Positions 24,816 to 33,831 of a stretch of DNA of 64,000 nucleotides are shown piece after piece. The stretch covers positions 201,952 to 265,951 of the forward strand of contig NZ_LT985324.1 in NCBI RefSeq assembly GCF_900290275.1. The letters are read 5' to 3'. The DNA comes from Prevotella merdae (GTDB lineage: Bacteria > Bacteroidota > Bacteroidia > Bacteroidales > Bacteroidaceae). The first letter of the stretch is position 1, and the number at the start of each line of letters is the position of its first letter. The translations under genes were made by a program, and so were the position numbers. A model generated the notes under the pieces. That model saw only the letters and a program-made list of their open reading frames with translations. It was not told where the DNA came from and did not search any database.

Positions 24816-26390
24816 GACCTTCTTTTCTTTCTTTTTCATCATACGTCCCACAAAGTTCCATGTAGGCATTTTCTTTAGAGTGCTGCGCACAGGCTGTACA
24901 TCCCATAGCAGGAAGACAATCAACACGCCTATTGCCACAAAGCAAGTGTAGCCATATAGTTGTCTTATGCTGATAGACATAATGCCAGTCATGTCATAAG
25001 GCAGACCTCGTCCTAGGTTGTCGGCTATTTGATGACGCAGTGCAAAACTGTAAAGTCCAGAGCACAGTGTGGCTATCGGACCGTTTCGGATAATACCTGC
25101 CATAGTCAGTCCCATAAAGAAATGTGCAAATGGCATTGCTTCCTCAAGGTATATGGTAAGTGTTGTAAAGAATATGGCATTGCCGAACGAGCGCATAAAC
25201 ACTGGCAAATACAACGCTTCGATGTTTAGTCCAGGCATTATAAGCAAGTACATCAGCACTGGATAGGCTGCGAGTGATGCCACGCCAACTGTCAGTAACT
25301 GCGTGTATTTAAGCTTAAAAACCTTAATCCATACCAAGCAGAACAGACATCCTGCCAGTGCCGCTGTCCATTCCACAAAGTTTAGGACATTTGTGGTAAA
25401 TGTGCCAAAGTGTAATACTCCGCTCGTAAATGCAGTCTGCAGAACCTTAGGTGTAGAACCCATAAACTCTACAAAGGCAAAGAGCACAAGCAACTGCCAT
25501 AGCCTTTTATACTTCCATGCCTCTGGGGCTATATAGGCATGGCGTATGTTGAGCATACGTCCGATGCACAGGCATAGTGTCAATATAAACATAATAGCTG
25601 CTGCCTGCATCTCGGGAGCATTGAGCCAGTTGTAGTATTCGCCGTAGTTGAAAAACCATATAAATTCAATCATTACCAGCGACCACAGCACACAGCCCAA
25701 ATAGTCGATACTAACAAAGGGCAGTGGCTTCATAAAGCGAAAGTTGTGTGTGGTAATCATCACCGTCAGCGCAACAGTCAGTAGCAGCCCAATCATAAGC
25801 CAGTTAATGATGCGCCAGTCTTGGTATATATATATAAGGTGTTCGGTAATCCACGGCGAGAGGAACATGTTGCCGAGCACCAAGCAGTATAGCAAGGGGA
25901 AGAATATGGCGAAGTCGCGCTTTGGTGTCATCCACAACTGTATTGTAGACATGCACTCAAAGCATCCACAAAGCTTGAAGAATCCCGCAATATATGCAAG
26001 CACGCACATAAGTACCACTGACTGGGTGTACATTATAAGAATGTTGCACACGGCTATCATCAATGCTGCATTGATAAGCAATTGTCTGTTTGTAAAGCGA
26101 AACTTCATTCGGAAGAGCATAGGGAAGGGCATGTTTACACCCACCACGTTGCACATCACAATCATTAGCACATCTTCGCGCTTAAGACTGTATTCGCCCA
26201 TAACCTGACTCATGGCTCCACCGTATATGCCACTCGACATTAGAAAGATGAATGCAAATGCAAGGTATATCCACGGCTGTAGGCGTCGTGGTATATATGG
26301 ATTGAATGAGGGAACACGAAACGGTCCCTGAAGTGTTGGAGGTCCTGCCATTTGAGTTGTCTTTTTGTTGTTAGGTTCAGCGTATATCAA
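24804..26390 (-). CDS. MFS drug-efflux transporter (EmrB-like)
   Basis: The 528-residue membrane protein has about 14 hydrophobic segments, the first at about residues 40-60, the plan of the DHA2/EmrB branch. It is the last gene of an operon with an EmrA-type HlyD adaptor (21 bp upstream) and a TolC-type channel. Together they would form a proton-driven exporter from cytoplasm to outside. The classical motif A is weak, as in many Bacteroidota members, so the substrate range (drugs, bile salts, fatty acids) is inferred only from context. The divergent AraC gene probably controls it. Confidence 0.82.
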   Translation of the reverse strand: MIYAEPNNKKTTQMAGPPTLQGPFRVPSFNPYIPRRLQPWIYLAFAFIFLMSSGIYGGAMSQVMGEYSLKREDVLMIVMCNVVGVNMPFPMLFRMKFRFTNRQLLINAALMIAVCNILIMYTQSVVLMCVLAYIAGFFKLCGCFECMSTIQLWMTPKRDFAIFFPLLYCLVLGNMFLSPWITEHLIYIYQDWRIINWLMIGLLLTVALTVMITTHNFRFMKPLPFVSIDYLGCVLWSLVMIEFIWFFNYGEYYNWLNAPEMQAAAIMFILTLCLCIGRMLNIRHAYIAPEAWKYKRLWQLLVLFAFVEFMGSTPKVLQTAFTSGVLHFGTFTTNVLNFVEWTAALAGCLFCLVWIKVFKLKYTQLLTVGVASLAAYPVLMYLLIMPGLNIEALYLPVFMRSFGNAIFFTTLTIYLEEAMPFAHFFMGLTMAGIIRNGPIATLCSGLYSFALRHQIADNLGRGLPYDMTGIMSISIRQLYGYTCFVAIGVLIVFLLWDVQPVRSTLKKMPTWNFVGRMMKKKEKKVANS

Positions 26391-26411
26391 CGTTTGTCCT
26401 AACGTTTGTTT

Positions 26412-27446
26412 CTATTTTTCTATGTTAACGTCTGCGTTCTCTCCGGCACGCAACATAGTTACCAACTTGGGGTCGTTGTTGGTTGTTATCTTTATACGTA
26501 CAGGCACACGCTGTTCTACCTTTACAAAATTGCCAGTGGCATTGTCAACCGGAATCATAGAGTAGGCACTGCCAGCAGCTGCCGATATCGACTCAACCAC
26601 GCCATTGAACTTGGCACCGGGCAATGCGTCTGTTGTAAACTCAACCTTGTTTCCTATCTTTATGCCATCCATTTGCGATTCGCGGTAGTTGGCTGTTATC
26701 CATACCTCTTTGTCGCTCACGATGCGTGCAAGCATCTGTCCGGGCTGCACAAGCTGACCCTCGTGTATGTCCTTGCGACTCATAACACCATCGCAAGTAG
26801 CCACTATTATTGTATACGACAAGTTGAGTCGTGCCAAGTGTACTTGTGCTTCTGCCACACTCTCACCAGCATGTTGTCCGTCTAGTTCGTGGTTTTGCAC
26901 ATTCTTTACAGAAGCAGCCGACTCTCTTCGGCCTTTTGCCTGTTCGTATCGTGCTTTGGCTGCAAGATATCGCGTGTGAGCATTGTCGTACTGTTGGCGT
27001 GTTACGGCATCTTTGGCTATCAAAACAGTAAAGCGGTCGAAGTCGGCTTTTGCATTTATCATATCCACACGTGCCTCTTCTATGCCAGCCGAAGCTGTCG
27101 ACACGTTGCTTGCTGTTGTGGTCATGCTTGCCGATACAGCCGATGAACCCGACTTACGTCCTTTTAGTCCTGCCTCAGCCTGTGCTAGGGCAAGTCTGAA
27201 TTCAGCATCTTCTATTATCACGAGTGTATCGCCTTTCTTTACATGCTGAAAGTCGTTGAAACGTATCTCCTTTATAAATCCGGGTACACGTGTGTTGATA
27301 GGAGTAATGTGGCGGCACACTTGTGCATCGTCTGTATATTCCATACCCATAGGATGCCAGAAATGGCTGAACGCCCAAACTGCGCATGCAGCTACAATAC
27401 ACACCACTACTACGTTGTAAATTCTTTTTATCTGTTTCTTGTTCAT
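26412..27446 (-). CDS. EmrA-like HlyD-family adaptor
   Basis: The 344-residue protein has an N-terminal membrane anchor (VVVVCIVAACAVWAFSHFW), the start of a lipoyl-like domain (ITPINTRVPGFIKEIRFNDFQHVKKGD), a coiled-coil hairpin (about 75-185) and a second lipoyl half (YTIIVATCDGVMSRKDIHEGQLVQPGQ). EmrA-type adaptors connect MFS pumps to TolC. It lies 34 bp behind the tolC-type gene and 21 bp ahead of the MFS gene. It is only distantly similar to the adaptor at 12810-13796, so the two exporters are separate systems. Confidence 0.88.
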   Translation of the reverse strand: MNKKQIKRIYNVVVVCIVAACAVWAFSHFWHPMGMEYTDDAQVCRHITPINTRVPGFIKEIRFNDFQHVKKGDTLVIIEDAEFRLALAQAEAGLKGRKSGSSAVSASMTTTASNVSTASAGIEEARVDMINAKADFDRFTVLIAKDAVTRQQYDNAHTRYLAAKARYEQAKGRRESAASVKNVQNHELDGQHAGESVAEAQVHLARLNLSYTIIVATCDGVMSRKDIHEGQLVQPGQMLARIVSDKEVWITANYRESQMDGIKIGNKVEFTTDALPGAKFNGVVESISAAAGSAYSMIPVDNATGNFVKVEQRVPVRIKITTNNDPKLVTMLRAGENADVNIEK

Positions 27447-27480
27447 TGCTGTTTATATGTGTTTGTTTATGTCGTTGTTG

Positions 27481-28791
27481 TTAAATTTCGCCGGCAGCAT
27501 ACTTCAGTTGATAGTATGCGTATAGTATGTTTATTCTTGCGTCTACCTCTTGTAGCTCAGCGTTGAGCCTTATGTTTGATGCGTCCACCATATCGGTTAT
27601 CAGTGCCAGCTGTCCCAGGTAGCGTGCGTTCACCACGTTATAGTTTTGTCTTGCCAGTTCCACGCTCTTGCGTTGTGTGTCAAGCTCGGTATATGTCTGC
27701 ATATATTTAATGTATGCAGCGTTAGTGCGGTTATCTATAGCTTCGCGTTGCACGTTGTATTGTTGCTGTGCTATCTGTGTTTGGGCAGCAGCTTGTCGCA
27801 CCTGTTTGTTCTTTTTGTAAAGTGCTCCGATGTTGTATTTCACGCCAACGCCTACGTACCAAATATTGAGATTCTTGTCTATGGGTGGTAGCTCGAAGGT
27901 TATCGGGCCGTCAAAATTGTTGGCAGCTACTATTGCCACCTTTGGCAGAAGCTCGCTCTTAGCTATGCGTTCTTTCTGTTGTGCAATGCCAATGTTCAGT
28001 CGGCTCTGTTCGAGCAGCGGCGATGTATTGGTCGAACGGCTTTGCCATGCAGCCTCAGGGTCGCGTGGCAGAGATGTCGATACCAATGTAGTGTCGGGCA
28101 GAACGTTTGTTTGCTGTGGCAAGGCAAGTGTGTTGCACAGTTGATGGTTCAGTATCTTTCGTGTGTTCTGCAGCTGTTCAAGACCAAGACTAAGTTGCTC
28201 CATCTGTAGCTCGTAACGCGTTATGTCGTTTTTTAGAGCCATACCTTGCTGCTGTCGTTGCTTGATGTCGGCTATCAGTTGTCGAGTCAAACTCATGTTT
28301 TCACGATACACGCGCATGCGGTTGTCCACCTTATATAAGTCGAGATACTGTCCGAGAGCTAAGAAGCGTGCTTGTTGACGTGTAAGTACAACGCCAGTTT
28401 CGGCTTGTTTTTTGCCTAATTCTGCAAGCTTTATGCCAGCGCTTAGCGCACCTCCAGTGTACACCGCCTGCTGTGCTTCGAGTGCAAACGAGTTGCCTAA
28501 ATGAGGGGAATGCAATCCGTGAGCGTTAGAGAAATCACGGTCGGTTAGCAATGCATTGCCAATATAGCTTACTGATAGATTTGCCGACAAATCGGGTAAG
28601 CGTTGTGACAATGCTGCGTCTATGCCGTGTTGAGCTGCATCGACGTTTGTTTTGGCTGCGGCAAGTGTGCATGAGCCTTGCTCAACACGTTCAAACAGTT
28701 GCTCTAGCGTCATCGGCATTGCTGTCTGTGCGCAGACATTTGGTGTGGCAGCAAGCAATAATAAGGTAGGGAAAATAATGTTCTTTGTCAC
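27481..28791 (-). CDS. TolC-family outer membrane protein
   Basis: The 436-residue protein has a signal peptide (MTKNIIFPTLLLLAATPNVCAQ) and the TolC repeat: helices at about 25-60, 130-210, 240-270 and 330-430, separated by short barrel strands (LSVSYIGNALLTD; NIWYVGVGVKYNIG). It is the first gene of the tolC-hlyD-MFS operon, read from a -7 box at 28825-28832, and diverges from the AraC-family gene. Confidence 0.87.
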   Translation of the reverse strand: MTKNIIFPTLLLLAATPNVCAQTAMPMTLEQLFERVEQGSCTLAAAKTNVDAAQHGIDAALSQRLPDLSANLSVSYIGNALLTDRDFSNAHGLHSPHLGNSFALEAQQAVYTGGALSAGIKLAELGKKQAETGVVLTRQQARFLALGQYLDLYKVDNRMRVYRENMSLTRQLIADIKQRQQQGMALKNDITRYELQMEQLSLGLEQLQNTRKILNHQLCNTLALPQQTNVLPDTTLVSTSLPRDPEAAWQSRSTNTSPLLEQSRLNIGIAQQKERIAKSELLPKVAIVAANNFDGPITFELPPIDKNLNIWYVGVGVKYNIGALYKKNKQVRQAAAQTQIAQQQYNVQREAIDNRTNAAYIKYMQTYTELDTQRKSVELARQNYNVVNARYLGQLALITDMVDASNIRLNAELQEVDARINILYAYYQLKYAAGEI

Positions 28792-28824
28792 CTGAAATAT
28801 ATTTAATTGTTATTTTTTCGGGTG

Positions 28825-28832
28825 CAAAGGTA
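28825..28832 (-). promoter_or_regulatory. -7 box of the EmrAB/TolC operon, next to the AraC gene
   Basis: TACCTTTG on the minus strand, about 35 bp before the tolC-type ATG. There is no TTTG at the right distance, as expected for an activator-dependent promoter. A palindrome CCATGTATATGG lies at 28869-28880, between the two divergent genes, and is a possible regulator site. Confidence 0.55.
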
Positions 28833-28937
28833 TTACTTTTCGGTTATCTGTGCGTTTTAGATTTTTCCATGTATATGGACTATTAGGGAATATATGTTCG
28901 TTTATTTCACATAAAATAGCGATATTTGCAGACGATT

Positions 28938-29771
28938 ATGCCAATAGATATAAACTTTTCAAAAACAACAGAGCCAAGGCTCTTTACTTCTGACCTTGCA
29001 TCGTATGTATTAGACCCGCAGGTTGTAAACTTTGGTGCCATTATGATATGTCGCCATGGCAAGGCATGTGTGCGTGTCAATTTTGACGAGTGGCAGCTGT
29101 ACGAAGGTGCTGTGTTGACGTTATTTCCAGGCGACGTTGTAAGCTTAGTGCAACATTGCGAGTTTGAGGTAGAGATGCTTCAATACGATGCTGTTATGTT
29201 GCGTGAGGCGAGCTTGCAGCTTGAGCAAACCGTATACGAGCAGTTGCGGGAAGATCGTTGCCGACAGGATTCGCTCGTTGTTACCGATATTATCAACTCC
29301 ATGTTTCGTCTTTTACACGTCTACTTCGACCAGGTGGGCTGTGTCTGCATTGCCCAGCTTGTGTTGTTGCAGCTCAAGGCGTTCTTCATCGGATTTCATG
29401 AGTATTTGCAACGAACCCCTTCGGTACATCGTCAAGACAATTGTTCGCCACGTGTGCGACAATTGTTCAATAGGTTTATGATGCTTGTTGAACGAGATTA
29501 TAAAAAATCGCGCGACGTAAACTATTACGCCGCGCTACTTAATATCACTCCTAAGTATCTCACAGTTATAGTGCGTCAGATAACGGGGCAGACACCCAAG
29601 CGCATTATCGACCACTACACGGTGTTGCAGTTGCGTCTTCGCTTGCGCAATAGCGAGTTTAGTATAAAGCAGATAGCATGGGAGTTTAATTTCTCTGATG
29701 TGTCTTTCTTCTGTCGTTTCTTCAAGCGGCATACGGGTATGTCGCCTATGGAAATGAGGGAGAAGGGGTAG
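28938..29771 (+). CDS. AraC-family transcriptional regulator
   Basis: The 277-residue protein has an N-terminal cupin-like half (ACVRVNFDEWQLYEGAVLTLFPGDVV) and a C-terminal AraC domain with both helix-turn-helix units (RDVNYYAALLNITPKYLTVIV and IKQIAWEFNFSDVSFFCRFFKRHTG, ending MSPMEMREKG). It is transcribed away from the tolC-hlyD-MFS operon with 146 bp between them, so local control of that efflux system is likely. The start is taken as the ATG at 28938. A longer frame would begin with TTG. Confidence 0.9.
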   Translation: MPIDINFSKTTEPRLFTSDLASYVLDPQVVNFGAIMICRHGKACVRVNFDEWQLYEGAVLTLFPGDVVSLVQHCEFEVEMLQYDAVMLREASLQLEQTVYEQLREDRCRQDSLVVTDIINSMFRLLHVYFDQVGCVCIAQLVLLQLKAFFIGFHEYLQRTPSVHRQDNCSPRVRQLFNRFMMLVERDYKKSRDVNYYAALLNITPKYLTVIVRQITGQTPKRIIDHYTVLQLRLRLRNSEFSIKQIAWEFNFSDVSFFCRFFKRHTGMSPMEMREKG

Positions 29772-29790
29772 GCATCAGGCCCTACCTCTT
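29763..29790. terminator. Bidirectional terminator spanning two convergent stop codons
   Basis: AAGGGGTAGG pairs with CCTACCTCTT around an 8-base loop. The AraC stop (29769-29771) is inside the left arm and the serine hydrolase stop (29789-29791) is at the right arm, so coding ends and terminator are one structure. Confidence 0.65.
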
Positions 29791-31132
29791 ATTTCACAAA
29801 CATATTGCGCTTGGGCATTTTGCTGCCAAACTTCTTGCGCAGCTTCTCAAACAGCGCCATAGTGTCCTTAGAGAATTCGTGTCCTTTCCATGTGCTTGTG
29901 TTTGTAATGAATACCCAGCACTCGCCATCGGCATATTTAAGGATAAGTGCAGCCGTTCCAACCAATGAGCCGGTGCGAATCCACGGACCACGTTTAGGTG
30001 TGAAGTTCCATCCCAATGAGAACTGATGGTTGGGCATTTCTTGTGTCATCATGCTCACAGCCTGTCGGCTAAGCACGTCTGGCACAGTAGGGTCGCCATC
30101 TATGGCAGCTACAAGTCGGCACACCTCTGCAGCCGAAGCAACCCATGCGCCAGCTCCAAGCGACGTTGTGATGTCGTTCTCGCCGTAGCATCTCACCACC
30201 ATACGACCAGAGTTGTTAAACTCAGCTGCAGGCTCCGAACTTGAGTGCATATAGTATATCGACTCGTTATGTCGGCGGTCCTTAAGATAATTGCCAGCTA
30301 TATGGAAGTCGTAACAGCCAGCAGGTTCTAGTACAAACTTCTGCATAAATCGTTCGTACGACATGCCAGTTCGCTTCTGTATGATGAGCGACAGCAGTGT
30401 GTAGCCAATGTTGCAGTAGCGTTGTGCGGTTCCAGGTGTGTAGCCAAGGTGTCTTTTAAGAACAATACGCAGCAGTGTACGGTGGTCGGGTGGGGTAGTA
30501 AGATGATTCTGCTGCATTATGTATCGTGTAGAGAATATTGCATCACCGGCATAATTTGTAAATCCTGCCTTGTGTCGTAACAATTGCTCAACGGTTATGT
30601 CGAAGTAGCGTTTGTCTCTGATAGAGTTTACGTAGAAAGTGTCGTTCAGAATGCCTTGCGGTCCAAACACCTTGTCAGACAACTTAACCTTACCCATATC
30701 GCGCAACTTCATAATGCCCACTGCCGTTATCAGCTTTGAGCAAGATGCCATGCGCAGTATGTTGGATGGTTCCATAGGTATCTGTTTGTCCTTGTCGGCA
30801 AAACCAAATCCGCGTGCATATATCAGCGAGTCGTGCCGCATTATGGCAAGCTGTGCACCATTAATCTCCCATCTTTTAAGGTATCGGCGCATAATAGAGT
30901 CCATAGGATGCAACTCTGGTTGTGCCGACATAGCATTGGTAAGGGTGTCGTTTAGATGCACACGGTGTGAAACCTCCTTAATGGAGTCGTTCTCCTTACT
31001 GTCCTTGCTTGAGCACGACGCGCATGTACATCGACAGATACACATTATTATAAGTACAACAAAGGTGAGGCACCCCATGCATGAGAGCCTCACCTTTGTG
31101 CGATATTGTTTTTTTATTCTGTATCCAAACAT
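29789..31132 (-). CDS. Serine hydrolase of the beta-lactamase/CubicO family, probable lipoprotein
   Basis: The 447-residue protein has the active-site SxxK (ASCSKLIT, near residue 130), a YxN motif (RYCNIGYTLLSL, near 240) and a late IRTGSLVG stretch in the place of the KTG motif, the class C beta-lactamase/penicillin-recognising fold. Near the N-terminus a hydrophobic stretch precedes CASC, a possible lipobox, so the mature enzyme would sit in the cell envelope. Such proteins are peptidases or esterases more often than true beta-lactamases. The first codons (residues about 12-25) contain a perfect 13-bp inverted repeat. It lies 23 bp behind fhs. Confidence 0.82.
   Translation of the reverse strand: MFGYRIKKQYRTKVRLSCMGCLTFVVLIIMCICRCTCASCSSKDSKENDSIKEVSHRVHLNDTLTNAMSAQPELHPMDSIMRRYLKRWEINGAQLAIMRHDSLIYARGFGFADKDKQIPMEPSNILRMASCSKLITAVGIMKLRDMGKVKLSDKVFGPQGILNDTFYVNSIRDKRYFDITVEQLLRHKAGFTNYAGDAIFSTRYIMQQNHLTTPPDHRTLLRIVLKRHLGYTPGTAQRYCNIGYTLLSLIIQKRTGMSYERFMQKFVLEPAGCYDFHIAGNYLKDRRHNESIYYMHSSSEPAAEFNNSGRMVVRCYGENDITTSLGAGAWVASAAEVCRLVAAIDGDPTVPDVLSRQAVSMMTQEMPNHQFSLGWNFTPKRGPWIRTGSLVGTAALILKYADGECWVFITNTSTWKGHEFSKDTMALFEKLRKKFGSKMPKRNMFVK
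31059..31099. repeat. Perfect inverted repeat inside the 5' end of the serine hydrolase gene
   Basis: ACAAAGGTGAGGC (31059-31071) and GCCTCACCTTTGT (31087-31099) form a 13-bp stem with a 15-base loop. It lies between the fhs stop and the body of the next gene, so it may act as an fhs terminator or attenuator. On the minus strand no good T-run follows. Confidence 0.7.
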
Positions 31133-31155
31133 TATTTATTATTGGTTTTTTGTAT

Positions 31156-32820
31156 TTAGGAGAGTCCTTCTATCTCTCCGTTCACGATGTCGATGTGCAT
31201 CGCTGCTGGTACCTTTGGCAATCCAGGCATACGCATTATGTTTCCGGCAACTACAACAATCATCTCTGCACCAGCGTTGATAACGATGTCGCGCACGTTG
31301 ACATCGAATCCTGATGCCACGCAGTATTGCTTGGCGTCGGTAGAGAATGAATACTGTGTCTTGGCTATGCAGATCGGAAACTTGTCGTAGCCCAACTCCT
31401 TAATCATCTGAAGTTTCTTCTTTGCTGGGGCTGCAAACGATACAGAAGCAGCACCGTATATGTTCTTTGCCACCTTCTCTATCTTTTCCTCGGTAGCGTC
31501 CTCGTCGTCGTAAACAAACTGCAACGGCTTCGAAGGATTGTTTTCTATGGTGTTTACCACGAGATTGGCAAGATCTACAGCTCCTGCGCTGCCTTCTGCA
31601 TAAGCGTCGTTTTCTGCAAAACCAACACCTATTTCGGCACAATAGTCCTTAACAGCTTGTATCTCTTCTGATACGTCGCCAGCATAGCGGTTGAATGCTA
31701 CTAGTACAGTCTGACCATACGACTGCAGATTCTTTATGTGCTTGTCGAGGTTGGCAAGACCCTTAACCAGTCCCTCGCGGTTAGGCTTCTTGATATCCTC
31801 TACAGCCACACCGCCATGCATCTTCAATCCCTGTGCTGTTGCCACGATAATGGTGAGCTTAGGCTGCAATCCACTCTTACGACACTTGATGTCGTAGAAC
31901 TTCTCTGCACCCAAATCGGCACCGAATCCAGCCTCTGTTATAACATAATCGCCGTAGGTCATGGCCATCTTTGTAGCAAGTACTGAGTTGCATCCGTGTG
32001 CAATGTTGGCAAACGGACCTCCGTGTACAAAGGCAGCTGTATTCTCTGTTGTCTGTACTAAGTTAGGCGAAAGAGCGTCACGCAACAATACAGTTATTGC
32101 CCCTGCCACGCCAAGGTCTTTAACGGTGAATGGCTTGCCGTCAACGGTATATCCAAGAAGTATATTCTCTATGCGGCGACGCAAATCGTCCTCGTCTTTT
32201 GACAAACATAGGATAGCCATAATCTCTGAAGCTGGTGTAATGTCGAATCCAGACTCGCGAACGATGCCATTGGCTTTGCCTCCCATACCAGTTACAATGT
32301 CGCGTAGACCGCGGTCGTTAACGTCGAGCACTCGGTTCCATAACACTTCACGCAAGGCGAATCCATTGTCGCGATTCTGATACATATAGTTGTCAAGAAG
32401 TGCGGTTATTGTGTTGTGTGCGGAAGTTATGGCGTGGAAGTCGCCTGTGAAGTGTAGGTTTATCTTGTCCATAGGTAGCACCTGTGTTCTGCCGCCTCCG
32501 CATGCGCCACCCTTCAGTCCGAATACCGGACCAAGAGAAGGTTCGCGTAGTGCGCATATAGCTTTCTTTCCGATACGGTTCAAGCCGAGTGCCAAACCAA
32601 TGGTTACGGTTGTCTTGCCTATTCCTGCTTTAGTTGGGGTGATTGCTGTTACGAGAATAAGGTTGCTTTTCCTCACTTTGTCCTCATCTATAAGACGTGT
32701 TGGGACTTTTGCCATGTAGTGGCCGTAATGTTCTAGCTCCTTAGCCGGAATGCCATACTTAGTTGCTACTGTTTCAATTTCCTCGAGCTTGGTGCTGCGA
32801 GCAATTTCGATGTCTGTCAT
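31156..32820 (-). CDS. fhs: Formate--tetrahydrofolate ligase
   Basis: The 554-residue enzyme makes 10-formyltetrahydrofolate from formate, ATP and tetrahydrofolate, feeding purine and formyl-methionine synthesis. Visible: the P-loop [81 protein letters not shown], and the C-terminal [19 protein letters not shown]. Length and order match the family. A -7 box TACCTTTG (32855-32862) lies 35 bp upstream. Confidence 0.97.
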   Translation of the reverse strand: MTDIEIARSTKLEEIETVATKYGIPAKELEHYGHYMAKVPTRLIDEDKVRKSNLILVTAITPTKAGIGKTTVTIGLALGLNRIGKKAICALREPSLGPVFGLKGGACGGGRTQVLPMDKINLHFTGDFHAITSAHNTITALLDNYMYQNRDNGFALREVLWNRVLDVNDRGLRDIVTGMGGKANGIVRESGFDITPASEIMAILCLSKDEDDLRRRIENILLGYTVDGKPFTVKDLGVAGAITVLLRDALSPNLVQTTENTAAFVHGGPFANIAHGCNSVLATKMAMTYGDYVITEAGFGADLGAEKFYDIKCRKSGLQPKLTIIVATAQGLKMHGGVAVEDIKKPNREGLVKGLANLDKHIKNLQSYGQTVLVAFNRYAGDVSEEIQAVKDYCAEIGVGFAENDAYAEGSAGAVDLANLVVNTIENNPSKPLQFVYDDEDATEEKIEKVAKNIYGAASVSFAAPAKKKLQMIKELGYDKFPICIAKTQYSFSTDAKQYCVASGFDVNVRDIVINAGAEMIVVVAGNIMRMPGLPKVPAAMHIDIVNGEIEGLS

Positions 32821-32854
32821 TGTAAAAATAAAAATATTAGTAGATAACTCAGTG

Positions 32855-32862
32855 CAAAGGTA
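32855..32862 (-). promoter_or_regulatory. -7 box of fhs
   Basis: TACCTTTG on the minus strand, matching TAnnTTTG, about 35 bp before the fhs ATG. No good -33 element; the position falls at the end of the upstream esterase gene. Confidence 0.5.
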
Positions 32863-32879
32863 CTAAAAATAAATTTTAT

Positions 32880-33731
32880 CTAATACTCGTCATCGTCTTT
32901 TATTGACTTCTCGAAGATTATTTCTGGGCTTGGCACCCCTCTCTTCATATCTTTATACGCCTTTGTCAGGTCTGAGTTGTCTATTGTAATGTCTGGTCTT
33001 ACTGGTCGTCCAGGGTTGGTGGTTGAGTGCGAGAAGAGCCATTCGTATGTTTTTCGCATGTATAATATGCGAGCCAAGGCTCCGTGGGATGCACCACGCA
33101 GCCAGTCGAAACGTAAGCGTTTGTCGTTGTTGGTATCTTGTAATTCTTTTACAACAACTTGCGACTGCTTTACCGATACAGCCCTATCGCCTGTTCCATG
33201 TATTATCCATAGAGGCAGACGTCCCAGTCCACTTTTGTCCTTGGCAGAGCATCCTCCGCACAGTGCCATTGCTGCCGCTATCTTGTCAGGATAGGCTGCC
33301 GCAAAGTCCATGGTGCCATAACCGCCAAGCGACATTCCTAGCACATACACACGTGTAGAGTCCATGGCATAGTTCTTTTTGGTCCATTCAAGGATGTCAT
33401 TAAGTTTGTCGGGATTCCAAGCTCCGCCTGGGTTTTGTGGCACAATAACAAGTGCATCTATCTGACGTCCGCGTACAATTGCATCGAGCGGGCCATATCG
33501 GCGTGAGCGATTCATATCCTTGGAACATAGGCTTGCTCCATGCAGAAACATTACAACGGGTGTTGACTCAAGCGAGTAATAATAGTCGGTTGGAGTGTAT
33601 ACCCAAAAGTCGTAGCCGCCAGGTATCTCACCTTTTACTGGTCTAAGAAAGTCGTATTGAGCCTTGGCTGTAGTGCTAAAAATCAGCATACAAGCCAAGG
33701 CCAATAGTATCATTAATGTATTTTTCTTCAT
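32880..33731 (-). CDS. Secreted alpha/beta-hydrolase (esterase/prolyl oligopeptidase type)
   Basis: The 283-residue protein begins with a signal peptide (MKKNTLMILLALACMLIFSTTAKAQ, ATG at 33731) and has the alpha/beta-hydrolase core: oxyanion region VVMFLHGASLC, nucleophile elbow VLGMSLGGYGTMDFA, IIHGTGDRAVSV with the acidic residue, and GASHGAL with the catalytic His. This matches PHB-depolymerase or feruloyl-esterase-like proteins that act on glycan esters in the periplasm. The substrate is unknown. A -7 box TAGCTTTG (33773-33780) lies about 40 bp upstream. It is a separate unit from fhs. Confidence 0.83.
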   Translation of the reverse strand: MKKNTLMILLALACMLIFSTTAKAQYDFLRPVKGEIPGGYDFWVYTPTDYYYSLESTPVVMFLHGASLCSKDMNRSRRYGPLDAIVRGRQIDALVIVPQNPGGAWNPDKLNDILEWTKKNYAMDSTRVYVLGMSLGGYGTMDFAAAYPDKIAAAMALCGGCSAKDKSGLGRLPLWIIHGTGDRAVSVKQSQVVVKELQDTNNDKRLRFDWLRGASHGALARILYMRKTYEWLFSHSTTNPGRPVRPDITIDNSDLTKAYKDMKRGVPSPEIIFEKSIKDDDEY

Positions 33732-33772
33732 AGTTGTATTGATTTTTAATGTCACTTTTTGGGGGATAACTG

Positions 33773-33780
33773 CAAAGCTA
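33773..33780 (-). promoter_or_regulatory. -7 box of the esterase gene
   Basis: TAGCTTTG on the minus strand, with GTTG (three of four bases of TTTG) 20 bp upstream. It also supports the ATG at 33731 over the earlier in-frame start at 33755. Confidence 0.55.
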
Positions 33781-33831
33781 CATTAAAAACTCGAAACAAC
33801 CAACTTTTTGTGTTTTTTTAGTTATTGCCAC

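Noticed and set aside
29791..31100. True class C beta-lactamase call for the serine hydrolase
   Set aside because: SxxK and YxN are present but a KTG motif is not clear, and the fold is shared by many peptidases and esterases.
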